Origin: Cyanophora paradoxa
Lineage: Eukaryota > Glaucocystophyceae > Cyanophorales > Cyanophoraceae
Direction: 5' to 3'
Length of the DNA: 64,000 bases
Assembly: GCA_004431415.1 (NCBI GenBank)
Contig: QPMI01000627.1
Location: 124,001-188,000 of the forward strand
Shown in pieces: positions 11,101 through 22,400 of the stretch. A program made the translations under genes and the position numbers. Position 1 is the stretch's first letter; each line of letters starts with the position of its first letter. A model generated the notes under the pieces. It was not told where the DNA came from. It was given only the letters and a program-made list of their open reading frames with translations, and ran no database searches.

Positions 11101-12967
11101 CCGTGAATCCATTCTCCCACACGTTCCTCGTGGCGGGTGACGCTGTGAGAGGGATAAGGCTCGAGGAAGGAGCGGGGCGCGCGGCGAAGGGGTCCGGCGC
11201 ACAGTCGAAGGTGATGTTGGGGGGTAGGAGCGCGCAGACGAGCCTGCCCCGGCAGCCGTCGACCGGGCGCCAGGAAAGCAGGGGCTGGGGCAGGGGTAGC
11301 TAGGCAGCGACGGACCAGGGCAGGGGTTGGCCAGTGGCGGCGTCTACCCCCGTGGAAGAGGTGCCGTTTGCCAGAGCCGCGAGGAACCTGTGCGCCGCCT
11401 CGGCGAACGCTCGTCCGATCGAGGGGGGGTACGGACCGCAAGGCGGCGGGGCGGGCGCGGGGCCCTTCCAGAGGGCACGCCTGCGTAGGAGGCGGGAGGG
11501 GGGTTAAGAAGAGGGGAGACGAGACCGGACGGGGATACAAGCCTTGCGACAGGGGGCGAGTGCGACGCCGGGGTCGGAGGGGGGTAGCCGGATTGCGCCC
11601 CCGGCGAACGGGCGCCCCGCCAGCGCCCGCACTGCGCGGAGGGGTACGATTGGAATCCAAAGGGATGGCAGTGGGGTAGAGGAGCGGGCACCCGCCGCAG
11701 CGGGGACGGGGTACACGCTCGTGAGGAGGCGCTCCGAGCCGGCGCGGGCGCCGGACTGCGGGGGGGTACAGGTTGGGAAGGGACCGACGCGGGCGGGGGC
11801 GGGGGTACCTGAAAGGTCGTGACGTAGCGGTCGGCGCCGCTCTCGACGACCGAAAAGTTCTTTGCGGCCGCGTAGCTGCGGGGGTACGCGGTAAACGATT
11901 CGGGGATACGTGTTTTTAGACGGGGGGTACGCACGCGGAGCCGGCGGGGCCGGCGGCGCCGAAGGCGTCGGCGTTGAAGAGGATTTCGACCCCCTGGGGA
12001 TCCACCGCTCGGGGGGTACGTCGAATTCGGGGCCGGGAAGGGGGGTACGCGCACCGCGTCGATGGCGGCCTGAGCGGCGGCGGCCCCGGCGGCGTCCGAC
12101 GCGTTGTCGCGCGGCGCGGCGATCGCGAAGAGAGTCACGTTGCAGAGGGGCGCCGCGCACGCGACCTGAAGGGGAGAGGAATCTTTAGGGGGTTACGGGC
12201 GCGTGCGTGTGGGGGGTACGGGACGGACCCGGACGCCCTTCTGGAAGCCGGAGAGGACGGCGAGGCCGGCCGCGTCGGGCGGGGTGTACCCCAGCACGCC
12301 GAGTCGGGAGGCCCCGAGGCTGGCCGCGTAGACGCCGGCGAGAAACCCGACTTGGTCGGCGCCGGCCGCCGCGCACTCGACGTTCGGCGAGAGCGCCTTT
12401 GGGCACTGCGCGGGGCGTCAACTCGCTCACGTGTTGGGAGGGCGGGAGGGCGGGCGGGCGGGCGGGCGGGCGGGCGGGCGGGCGGCGGGTCGGACCCCGG
12501 AAAGGATGCTGAAGCGAGCGTCTGCGGAGAGAGCGGCGGCGCCGTTCGCGGTCGCGACGAGGTCGGGCCCCAGCACGAACACGCGCTGCGCGCCGGCAGA
12601 GAGCAGGCGCCCAACGGCCGCTGCGGGCGACCGGTTTGGCCGGCGGCGCTGCGCGAAGCGTCGACGACGGGGCGGGGGCGGACCGGCGACGGAGTCGAGG
12701 GAGGACGAGCTTTCGGGCCGCTCCAGCAGCACTTCGGCGCCCGTCGCGTTCACGAGCGCCGCCCGCACGTCAGACTGCGGGACGCGTCAGAGATCTAGAG
12801 CCGCCGTACGCGTGCCGCGGGCACTGGAGCACCAGGTCGCCCTCAGAGACTGCGTAGCCGCGCAGGAGGCCGACGGGCGGCACGGACGGCGCCGCGGATG
12901 CTGCCCAGGCCAGAGAGACAAAGATGACGGCGGCCCAAGCGGCGCGCGACGCCTGCGCTATAGACAT
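8102..12967 (-). CDS. receptor-like membrane protein with two tandem BMP/PnrA-type binding domains
   Basis: The ATG at 12967-12965 starts a signal peptide (WAAVIFVSLAWAASAAP). About 25 short exons follow. Module 1: LLSAGAQRVFVLGPDL (about 12600), ADQVGFLAGVYAASL and LGVLGYTPPDAAGLAVLSGF (12250-12410), CNVTLFAIAAPRDN, GVEILFNADAFGAAG, ADRYVTTFQ, SGARAGSERLLTS, RALAGRPFAGGAIR, IGRAFAEAAHRFLAAL. Module 2 repeats the order: AAYDEAVSVLANL, IVPLLSDPAQ, AGFLAGVLAGSVTRSRAVAAVG (about 10430), RAVAGFRRGAALACPDC, AVAAGADVVFGAGGEAGSSAIR (about 10110), ANTTAYVIGFGA, DEYEGTFAGGTAPGSDRLLSSAM, SIAWASIGAFRSGTK. Then comes an extracellular linker with Asn glycosylation sites, a Gly/Pro-rich stalk (8400-8520), one helix VFAVILCAGVVVVAAG (about 8370) and a short Arg/Gly tail, stop at 8104-8102. 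The 'FLAGV...GxxGxxxPxxxxxxxGFxxG...GADVxFGAxGxxG' order is that of bacterial basic-membrane-protein nucleoside receptors. Ligand and signalling role are unknown. Confidence 0.8.
12436..12488. repeat. (GGGC)n tandem repeat in an intron
   Basis: Roughly ten GGGC/GGCG units lie in the intron that follows the ...ADARFSILS exon of the BMP-tandem gene. It is C-rich on the sense strand. Confidence 0.8.
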
Positions 12968-14372
12968 CGCTCGTAGCTAACTATTCTTCGTAGTCGACGG
13001 CCGTTTAGCTCAAGCGCATCGCTCTCCAGCTGACCTTGGCCGACCGGTACCGTCGCAGCAAAGAGCCTGAAAGGGGGGGGGGGGGGGGGGGGGCGTACCG
13101 GTGCAATCCGGACCTGGGCGGATCAAATTCTGGATCCTGCAGCTGCCATATGCGCATGCATGATTTGATTTCGCGAATTCGAAGAAGCTAGCGCTCGCTC
13201 GCGTCCGGCCGGCGGCCGATCGCGAGCTCGGCGCGGTAGGAAGGCCGCAGCTGCGCATGCGCATGCCCGCGGCCGCTAATTAATATTCGAAGGCACTGCG
13301 GCACTAATATCATACTATACTGATCATCGGATCATGAGTACGCGATACGCGCGGTACGCGCGGCACGCGTATACGTACGCCGTGACGTATACCTTTAGTA
13401 CGGCGCCCCACGTCATGCATATGACTCAGTGAGCCAGCGCCAGCACGCCGCGGCGCGTACGGCGCCAGCCTGGTCGGGCACTGCGGCAGCGCTAGCACCC
13501 GCGGGCGCGTACGTCGACGTCATGAGCCCGCGGCCGGCCGCGGCCCCCGCTCGGTGTCCTGCAGATGCAGCTGCAGCTGGCCTTCACCGAGTCACGACCT
13601 AGGCTTGGGCCTGTCCTCATTTTCGCCCTCGCGCGCTGCTTCTAGATCTCTCGATGCTAGCGCTTTCAATTTCTTCCCTCCTTCCCCGATCACGAGGTCC
13701 ATCTTAAAAGCTTTCAATTCCTGTACGCGTACGCGTATATATACGCGTACGTAGGCGTTATAGGCCTCGGCCGCGCCGCGGCCCAGCCCGAAATTGACCG
13801 CCTAAGTGCTTAGCATTAATAAACCTACCCTACATTCATTCGAGAAGGAACCCTCCTAGGCGCGGCCTCTCCAACCGCTTTGAGCCTTTTCGTTTGCAAG
13901 CTCAACTATATATATAATATAATTTAAGGCTCGAGCTAGAGCTCCTTCGAATTCCGTGCCGCCTGCGCGCGGATCCAATCCTGGCCCGCGGCCGGCCCGT
14001 CGGCCGCAGCAGCAGCAGCAGCAGCGGCTAAGAATCCCCCCCCCCCCTCCCCCCCCACCCCCGGCCCCTCCCCTCACCACGTCCCCCCCTCAGGGCCTCA
14101 TGATCATCCCCTCTCGGCAGGAAATTTAACGAGACGGCGTTAAATCTCGAGCTCAATGTGCACGTGCCGTGCACGTAGGTCACCAGGTGTACCGTACGCG
14201 TGCACGAGACGTCGACGGCGTTAAATCTCAATGTTTTAATTTGTTTTTTGCAAAATCAAAACTATAACTTGTAAAAGCTAATTCAATCGCCTCAATCTCT
14301 TCGAGTCTTCAAAATATTCAATGACACGATGTTCAATTTCGAGATCTACACGAGGAGGATCATGATCTGGAC
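12968..14372. other. intergenic spacer rich in self-complementary sequence
   Basis: This 1.4 kb between two minus-strand genes contains a 21-base G run (13073-13093), chains of palindromic sites (GCGCATGCGCATGC near 13251-13266; TACGCGTATATATACGCGTA near 13731-13750), a GCA run near 14005-14024 and C-rich blocks near 14036-14060. No open frame with protein-like composition is seen. Confidence 0.6.
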
Positions 14373-17072
14373 TCAGGAGCAGCCGCCCTGCAGCTGGCTG
14401 CCCGTGGCCACCGCGAGCTCCCCCCCCAGGCTTAAGCTTACCCCCCCCCCCCCCCCCCCCCTTAGCGCGGCAAGCAAGCCCGCGCGCGCCTCGGCGGAGC
14501 AGGGCGAGACGCACGCGCCCTCGAGGGCGCCCGGCCGCGGGGAGGAGGAGGAGGAGGCGAGGGCGCGGGTGAGGTCCGCCAGTCCCTCGGCCTCTTCCAC
14601 GCTGGGCGGCTTGTGGACGTCTGCGACCGACAATCCAGGCTCGATCATGATCAGCTCGCGCGCCCGCGAGAAAGAGAGAGAGAGAGAGAGATAGATCTAG
14701 AGAATTGGCACACGCGCTTCAAAAGTTAAGATTCTGGATCTTGAGCGCGCTAACCAAATTGAAGAGGTTAATCAAAGAGGGGCGCCCCATGGCCACGAGC
14801 TTAGTAGGAGGCGTCCCATATGGGGCGTGAATGAAATGACGGGATAGCTAATCTCGGGTCGTACTACGGTAAAGCCTCCATGACGTTGGGCAAGCTAGAC
14901 TCGAGCGGCTTGCCGGTTAAATACAAGAAATTAAGCTAAGTGCGATCATAAGGGTGCACGCACATGCACAGAAGGTGAGGTGGAGGTCGCGGAGCGAAGG
15001 GGAGCGGCGGAGGGCGGCGGCGAGGGCGCGGAGGAGGGACGCCCCCGCGATGTGCGGGCCGAGCTCGAGGAAGACCCGCAGCCGCCGGACCTAGCCCGGC
15101 CCCAGCTCGCGAGGTGAGAAAGAAATTGTCTGAAGCGACGATATCGATGCGGCACGATCGCGGTCGAGAGCGGCGGCGGTGAAGGTACTCGCGATCGGCG
15201 GAGGGTGGATATCGATGGCGGCGAGCGATGGAGATCTAGAACATCGGATCTAGATAGATCCGGATCCGGCAGGCAGCGGATCCGGACATCGACCTTCGGT
15301 CTCATTAAAATCTAGAGTTAGACTCCGGGGGAGGGCGGCGGGAAGGGCGGGGGGGGGAGGGGAAGGGGGGAAGGGGGGGAGAGGCAAGGGGGGGGGGGTG
15401 AAGGGTGAGGGGGGGGTGAGGGGGTGAGGGGGGTACCGCACCTGCGGCGTGTCGCCGAAGAGGGCCATGTGCTCTTCGCCCTCCGCCTGCGAACGAAGCT
15501 CAGGTGATCAGGGCGGTTCTGGATCCGGAGTCTAGGCTGTATCTAGATCCGTCTAAAAATAGGAGCTCGAGCTGTTTAGATTCAGCGACTAGCTGTAGAC
15601 GAATTACTCGTAATTGAGCTCAAAGCCTACATATATATAGCGCTAAGCTCAGGCCTCGAAGCCTGATTTATATGCATGCGCACGCGTACGCATGCGCATC
15701 AAATTTTAAACTGGAATGCCCGCGCACGGTTTCGAAGTCGACGCCGGCGTCGAACTCGTGGAGGCTGGGGAAGAGGGCGAGGGCGCGCAGCGCGTCCCCC
15801 GTGCAGTGCGCCGCATCGCGGAGGTGCCTGCGGCCGCGATCAAATTCCGAAAAGCTCGAAATTCGGAATTTCGAAAGATCAAATTCAAATTTCAAATGCG
15901 CCGCACTGGAAGGTGATAGAGCGGAGGGTTCTCCCCGCGGGGCTCGCGGCGAGATCCGCGAGGACCTCGCCCGAGAAGCAGCCGCTCACACCTAAAAAAA
16001 CTATAAGAACCATAATAGAACTATAAGAGAAGCAGCCGCTCGCGCTATAAGAACTATAAGAGCTATAATAGAACTATGTTCAAGAGAAGCAGCCGCTCGC
16101 GCCGACGAGGAAGCGGCGGCACAGGACGAGCTCCTCGAGGCTGGCGAGCGAGCCCAGGGCGCGCAGGTCAGACTGGTCTGCGAAGGCGAAGGCGGAGGCG
16201 GAGGCGGAGGCGGAGCTCAGGCGGAGAGAGAGAAAGGTGCGCGCGTGCACACACACACACGCACGCACGCACCGAAGGCTTTGACGGCGACGCGGCGGAT
16301 GCCCGGGATCGCGGCGGCGAGGCGCAGCGCGTGCTTCCTCTGCAGCAGGCCGAGGGGCGCCAGCGAGAGGTGCTCTAGCTGCTCGCCGCCCGCGAGCGCC
16401 GAGGCGAGCGCGTCGCCCTCGGGCATCCAGCCGCACTCCTGCCGCGCCGCGCTGCAGGTGATCCAGAGGCGCGTGAGGGCGCGGCCTCCGCCTCCGCCGC
16501 CGCCGCCGCCGCTGCTGCTGCGCCGACGAAGGGCCGACAGGGCGTCGAGCAGGACGGCCTTCATGAGGCCGGACAGGCTGCAGGCGGCGCGGCCATCCAC
16601 GGATTCGATCGCGTCACAAGGCAAGTCTGCCGTGAAGGAGCGGACGCGGCCGCGCGCGAGGCAGGCCTCGACGAGCTGCTTCATCGCCCGCCGGAGCGGC
16701 TTCCCGTCGAACGCGTCGGGCGTGCTGTGGATGCCGCGGAACGGGAAGAGCGCGGCCAGCTCCAGCTGCACGTCAAGGGCCGCCCCGTCCGCGAGCCGCA
16801 CGCCGCCGCGCTCCACGGCCAGCGCGAGCGACTCCACGTGATCCGCTTTGACCGTGCGCAGCTGCAGCGCATCCCACTCGAAGTCCTCGGCCAGAGCGCG
16901 CGCGGAACCGCCTGCAGACTCGCGATCGGCGAGCGCTGCACGCGCCCGCCGGGCCGAGCTGCGAGAGGATGATCCCGAGCACCGCGTCTTCTAGCGCGTT
17001 GAACGCGCCACTCTCCGTGGCAGCGCTGGCGCTAGCCGCGGCTGCGGCTGGTGCACTGATGCGGACGCCCAT
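14373..17072 (-). CDS. F-box-like / leucine-rich-repeat-like protein
   Basis: The ATG at 17072-17070 begins an Ala-rich N-terminus, then an F-box-like helix pair (FNALEDAVLGIILSQLG ... VCRRFRA). A long exon (about 16900-16280) continues ALAEDFEWDALQLRTVKADHVESLALAVERGGVRLADGAALDV and an LRR-like segment LARLWITCS...LEHLSLAPLGLLQ. Further short exons add DLRALGSLASLEELVL (about 16170), EVLADLAASPAGRTLRSITFQ (about 15940), TGDALRALALFPSLHEFDAGV (about 15780), GEEHMALFGDTPQ (15450-15490) and LLRALAAALRRSPSLRDLHLTF (about 15000). A final exon with a Ser run and polyglycine ends at 14373. F-box/LRR proteins usually act as substrate adaptors of SCF ubiquitin ligases; here that is inference. At 16895-16905 the F-box frame and the downstream frame differ by one base in a GC run, or a 34-base GC-AG intron intervenes. 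Polyglycine is encoded by a 21-C homopolymer (plus strand). Confidence 0.6.
14441..14461. repeat. 21-base C homopolymer inside a coding exon
   Basis: An uninterrupted run of 21 C on the plus strand reads as seven glycines in the last exon of the F-box/LRR-like gene. A one- or two-base length change would redirect the C-terminus into other frames, one of which stays open to 14278. Confidence 0.85.
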
Positions 17073-17497
17073 CGGCAGGGCTCACCCACGAGCCTGCAAC
17101 GCCTCCACGCCTCCAACACACTCGCAGCGCTGTTGTCGACCGTTCTCGAAGCGCTGCGATGCCACGCAGGTCGGTGCAGAGCGCGGCGGAGCGGGTGACC
17201 GGGGGAGGCGTACGCGCGGACCCGGACGCCTGAGTGCTGCGATGCCGCGGAGCTCCGCCGCGATCTAGCAACGAGCTCGAGCTCGAGGGGCCGGGTGAGG
17301 CTTCTTTTTTTGACCCGGGGTCAAGCTGGACGCGGGTACGCCTACGGCGGCCCTCTTAAGCGCCATCTAGGGCGCCAGCAAAGCTTACGTAGACTCAGAC
17401 ACAGGTCACTCAGCGTGTCGAAGGAGTCGCGTGGCGGCCGGCGGACGCCGAGCGAGTCGATTCGGTCGCCCTGCTGGTTCGGCGCCTCCATTCCGGC

Positions 17498-19415
17498 ATG
17501 CTCGCGGTCGGGAGCCGCGCGGCGGGCGCGGCGGGCCGCACGCGATCCGCCCGGCCGATGGAGCGAGCGCTCAGCCGAGCGTCCGCTGCCGGGCCCGCCG
17601 CGGCCGTGGCGGACGCGGAGGCGGCCATCCAAGCGGCGCAGCGGGCGCTGGGCGAGTTCAAGGCGCTCGTGCAGGAGCCGCACGGCCGCAGCCCGAACGG
17701 CGGGCTCTACGGCTACATCGAGCACCAGCTCGCCTCCGTCCTCGAGGCGACGCGCTACGCCGGCGCGGGCATCGCCAGGGCCGCCGCGTCGCCCTCGGCG
17801 GTCATCGCGAGCGAGGCGGAGCGAGCGCTCGCCTCCCTCGCCGACGCGTGTGAGGCGCGCCTCTTCTTTCCCCCTTCGAATTCCCATCTCCGGATCCGCT
17901 CGCCCGCCGCTTCTCTAACGACCGACCGGCGCGCGCGCGCAGCACACCGAGATCGCAGAGGCAAGCACGCGCTCGCTCTCGAGCGCCGCCCCGCGCGCGC
18001 GCCCCTTAGCTGATCATGAGCGCCGCCCCCTTAGCATGAGCGCTGATCATGAGCGTCTTAGCCGAGCACCGCCCCGCGCGCGCGCCCGTTAGCTGAGCGC
18101 CTTTGCCCGCAGATGATCGCTTCCGTCAGCCTTGCGGAGCACGAGGCGCTGGACGCCGTGCGCGAGGGCGCCCTGGAGGAGGCGGGTACGGCAATCGAGC
18201 GGGCCGCCCGCCGCGCCGACATCCACCTGGGGTACAAGGAGATTCGGAAGGCCGTGCGCGGGCTCGTCGACGGGCGCGTCGCGGAGGGGGGCGACCTGGC
18301 GAACCTCGTCCGGCCCGCCGTCACCATGGGTACGCGGTCGAGAAGATTTCTCCTCCGAGCGTTCACCTGAGCCTGAGCCTGAGGCTGAGCTCGCGGCAGG
18401 GACGAGCGACTGGGGCAGGGCCTGCGTGGTGCCCTGGTCCGTGGCGAAGCACATGGCGCCCCAGAGGCGGGACCGCGCCCCAATCGTGTGGGTCGCGGAC
18501 CCGCCGCCGCCGGGCGGCCCCGCTGGCATTCCGAAGGGGCTCCGGCTGGGCCCCACCCCGCGGCACGGGCGCGGGCTCTTCGCGGAGCGCCGGTTCGAAT
18601 CCGGCGAGATGATCATCGAGGAGCCGCCGCTGGCGGACGTGGCGCTGCAGGGATTCGAACCGGAGACGCGCGAGGCGGCGAGCCTAGCGCAGGGCTTCCT
18701 CGCAGCGGCGCTCGCCGCGCGGGCGGCCGGCGCCCGCGGCGGCCGCGCCGCCCTCGCCGCCCTCGCCGAGGGGGGTACAGACCTCGAGGCGGAGGAACGG
18801 TCCTTCTACGAGGCGTTCCTCGAGGACGTCCTCGTACCCCTCCGCGCCGCCCCCGACCTCTCCCGCGTCGACCGCGACCTGTCCGTACCCCCCTCCCCAT
18901 AGCAGAACGCCGCACCCCCCTGAGCCGCGCCGTGCGTACCCCCCCAGGTACTGGACCGCGGCGCGGGCGCTGGCGCGGGGGCTACACTTCAGTTCCGTGT
19001 CGGACGCCCCGCCGGACGACGAGGGGCGCCCGGGGTACAGGCCGCCCCCGGCCGCCCCGGAGGCCCCCCTGGGCCCCGTCCGCGTTCTCCGAAAGCGGGT
19101 ACCCCCCTTATCTTCCCCTTCCCCCCTCCCCTGTTCCCTGCCGAGCGTTTCGGCAGGTGTACCCCACGATCTCTCTTTTGAACAGCGCCTGCGACCCGAA
19201 CGCGGCTACGGTCGACACCGGCCGCGTCGCCGCCGCGCGCGCCATCGCCCCCGGCGAGGAGGCGCGTACCCCCCACCCCGGCCCGCGCTCGCGCACCCCC
19301 GCCGAGGCCGCCCCCGCAGGTGCGGATCTACTACGGGCCGGGGTACTTCAGCGCGGAGCGGCCCTGCACGTGCGACCGGTGCTTCGGGGCGGGGGGCAAG
19401 GCGCCAGCGAGATAG
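17498..19415 (+). CDS. SET-domain protein (SMYD-like SET without a visible MYND finger)
   Basis: Seven exons with fully consistent phase total 474 residues: 17498-17854, 17943-17960, 18113-18329, 18400-18880, 18948-19098, 19157-19261, 19320-19415. The first 200 residues are alpha-helical (EAAIQAAQRALGEFKALVQ; ACEHTEIAEMIASVSLAEHEAL). The SET domain follows: GPTPRHGRGLFAERRFESGEMIIEEPP, a long insert, then ISLLNSACDPNAAT (the NHSCxPN-type cofactor loop), IAPGEEVRIYYGPGYF and the post-SET cysteines CTCDRC. SET proteins transfer methyl from S-adenosylmethionine to lysine; the target is unknown. Introns at 17855, 17961 and 19262 have GC donors. Exon 2 is only 18 bases (HTEIAE). Introns at 18881, 19099 and 19262 show the GTACCCC box. 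The N-terminal helical block is not a recognised SMYD feature. Confidence 0.9.
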
Positions 19416-19493
19416 CGGGGGGTACATGCAAGGCGCCAGCAGTCGCGAGATCAAGAAGTCAAAACCTCTTCACAGCTAGGCACCGCCAGATGT

Positions 19494-22400
19494 CTACGTG
19501 TAGTAAATGTGGCGGAGCAGGCTGGACTGGGCGGCGAGGGGGGTAGAGGATTCGAGGGGGAGCTCCGTACCTAGGGCTAGGGACGACTGGCCGCGGCTCG
19601 AGGCCGCGGCGGGCTCGAGGCCAAGGGGCGCCCAGGGCGGCGCCGCCGGCCGGTCGTGATCGCGGTCGCGATCGTCGCGATCGCGGAGCGCCGAGGTCGA
19701 TCGCGAGCGGACGCGGGGCAGGGTCGCCTGCGATCGATTTCGCGACGCTTGCTGCAGCTCGTCGCGAGTAGGGCGGCCGCCTGCAGCTGCTGGCGCCGCG
19801 GGGGCCGGGGCCGAGGCGGAGGCCGAAGAGGATGACGTCGAAGGGGAGGGGACGGGGTCGCTGCCGCGGGGCTGGGCCAGGGCCGGCGCCGAGACGCGCC
19901 GGCCGCGGGCGGGGCCCATCGCCAGGTCCGGAAGCGACACGACTCTTCGTGGCGCACCGGTACCCCCGATGCCCTTCGCCGGGCTCGATGCCGAATTCGA
20001 AGCTTTGACCTGAATTCGAAGATAACGTTATGTACATGTACGATTTTGTGAATTAGAGGAAGCAATTCTTAAAAGCCTTCACCTTAATCGAGCCGGCCAC
20101 GTCGCTCTTGCCCTTGATGTTGGAGACTGCGCTGATCCAACTGGGCCCGATATCGATTTCGATGGCGTCGATCTGCAGCCCCGACCCGCACGGTGAGATA
20201 GGGTGCCCGACCTCCCGCGGGTCTAGGAGAGAGCGAGAGAGACAGGCTGGTATGATAAAAGATCTATGATCATAAGAAATCTCTTAGATCTAATACACGC
20301 AAGATCTCTCGGAGCCTCAAGGGGGGGGGGGGGGGGGGGGGGGGAGGGGGGCCGCTGCACGCACGTCTGCCTCCTCCAGAGTGTCCGCGGTCTGTATCCC
20401 CCGCTTCTGCTTCGGCAGTCAAGACCAGTACTAGTGCCGCTGATCACGAGCCGCGCGCCCCCGTCTCTTAAGAGCGACTATATATTATTTAAAGTAAAAC
20501 CGGATAATGCCTTCTAAGATCTAGACTAAAAGGGCTGTGCCACAGACTAAACCGGATAATGCCTTCTAAGACCCTTAAAGACTTCAAAACGGAGCGAAAG
20601 ATCTTAGACTAGACCAGATAATGCCTTCTAAGATCTTAGACTTAAAACCGGATAATGCCTTCTAAGATCTTAGACTTAACACCGGATAATGCCTTCTAAG
20701 ATCCTTAAAGACTTTAAGGGCGCACCCCGAGCTCCTTCTTGAGGAGGCGGAAGACCTCGAAGGCGTAGCCGACGGCGGCGAGGGCGGCCGCCCCGAGGCT
20801 CGCCACGTCCGCCAGAAAGTCCAGCGCCTGCTCATAATTATAAAGTTACGTTATCATAACAAGCTCAAGCATAAGGTTAATGGGGCTGTGGGTGTTAATA
20901 ACCGTTGAACTGCTAAGCAATGAGTGTTCAACGGTTTATAACTGCTTGGTAATACCTCCGGACGTCGGTTTGCGCAGCAAACTTAATTATAAGCTTAGCT
21001 TAGTAAAGTAAATCCGATTCTGAATAATTGAATGAGAGCCGTCCAGAGGGCAGGGGCGCCCGCACCGTCGCGCGCTGGAGCCGTTCCACAAGCAGGTACG
21101 CCTGCGGGCCGGGCCGAGCGGGGACGAACGATCAGCGACGTGCAACGGACGGTCCATGCGCAGGGGGGAAAGGCAACAGTACTAGTGCAGCCTGATGAAA
21201 GAAAATATAATCGCTTCTATCTATGTGAACGGACGGACTTCTATTTTTAGAAGAGTGTGCGATCGATAGTTTCCCTCTAATTATAATGAGTTAATCTATC
21301 TTCCCTTAAAAAAAGAAGATCTGATTTCCCCTCTCGTTTCTTATGATTGCGCACCTGGGCGACGTCGAAGGAGGCGGCGAAGGCGACGGACTCCTCGGGG
21401 CAGAGCTCCAGGGCGCGCCCCGGCGGGCACACCTCCTACGCGGGGCGCGGCCGTCAGGTAGGGGGAGGGGAGGGGAGGGGCGAGAAGGGTGGGGGGGTGG
21501 GGGAGGGGGCCGGAGGAGTTGGATGAGAGGAGGGGGGGCGAGAGGGAGGGGAGGGGAGGGGAGGGGAGGGGGAGGGGAGGGGGGGGGGCGGGAAGGGTGT
21601 GTAGATGGGGGATGGTGGGTGTGGGGGGGGGGGGGATGGTGTGTGGGGGGGGGGAGGGGGCGTGCGGTGGGCGGGCGGCGGCGGGCCCGGGGTACAGTTT
21701 ATAGATCTAGGTGTATATTTCTAATGTCCAGCTGCGGGTCTTTCTCTAATGACGACGCCGTATGAATACGGATCCGGGTGAGGGGTGACGGCCGCCAGAT
21801 GGGTGAGGGGGGGAGGGGCGAGGGGGAGGGGGGGGAAACGGAGGGTCGCCCGAGGGGAGGGGGGGACGGGTTGGGGGGGTAAACCGGCCGATGATATTTC
21901 TAATGTCTCATACTAATGTTGCAAACTCGTGCTTATGTGCGAAGCTTAGTAGGGCAAAGCTTAAGTGCGCACGAAGTCGGTCTCGTCGCGCTCGGCGGGG
22001 CGGTTGTCGGAGGCGAACACGGCCGCCGCGTAGCGCGGCGCGCCGTCCAGCGCCGACGTGAAGTGCACCGCTGCGGATCCGGGTTCGAATCCGACCGCGA
22101 AGGGTTATAATTATAAGGAGCGGGCCCTGGAGATTGTATAGGGAGCTAAGGCCTAGACTAATCTAATGCAGCCGCACGGGCTCGTGAAGTGCACCGCTGT
22201 GGACCTGGATTCGAATCCGAGCGCGAAGGAACTATGTAAGGAGCGGGCCCTGGAGAATCTAGAATCTGGCCTGATATATATCCTAGTTTGGTGGGAGAGA
22301 ATCTACAGAGACCCTCGGGCCTGGCCTGATCCTAGATTAAAGAAAAGGACCGTAGAGAATCTAAGAGAATCTACAGCGGGAGCCTAGATTAATGCAACGC

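Noticed and set aside
17498-19415. Full SMYD protein with MYND finger
   Set aside because: The inserted region between the SET halves lacks the C/H spacing of a MYND zinc finger; only the SET and post-SET parts are supported.
22077-22100. GGTTCGAATCC as a tRNA T-arm
   Set aside because: No D arm, anticodon arm or acceptor stem can be folded around it; similar words also occur in exons (18592, 18651).
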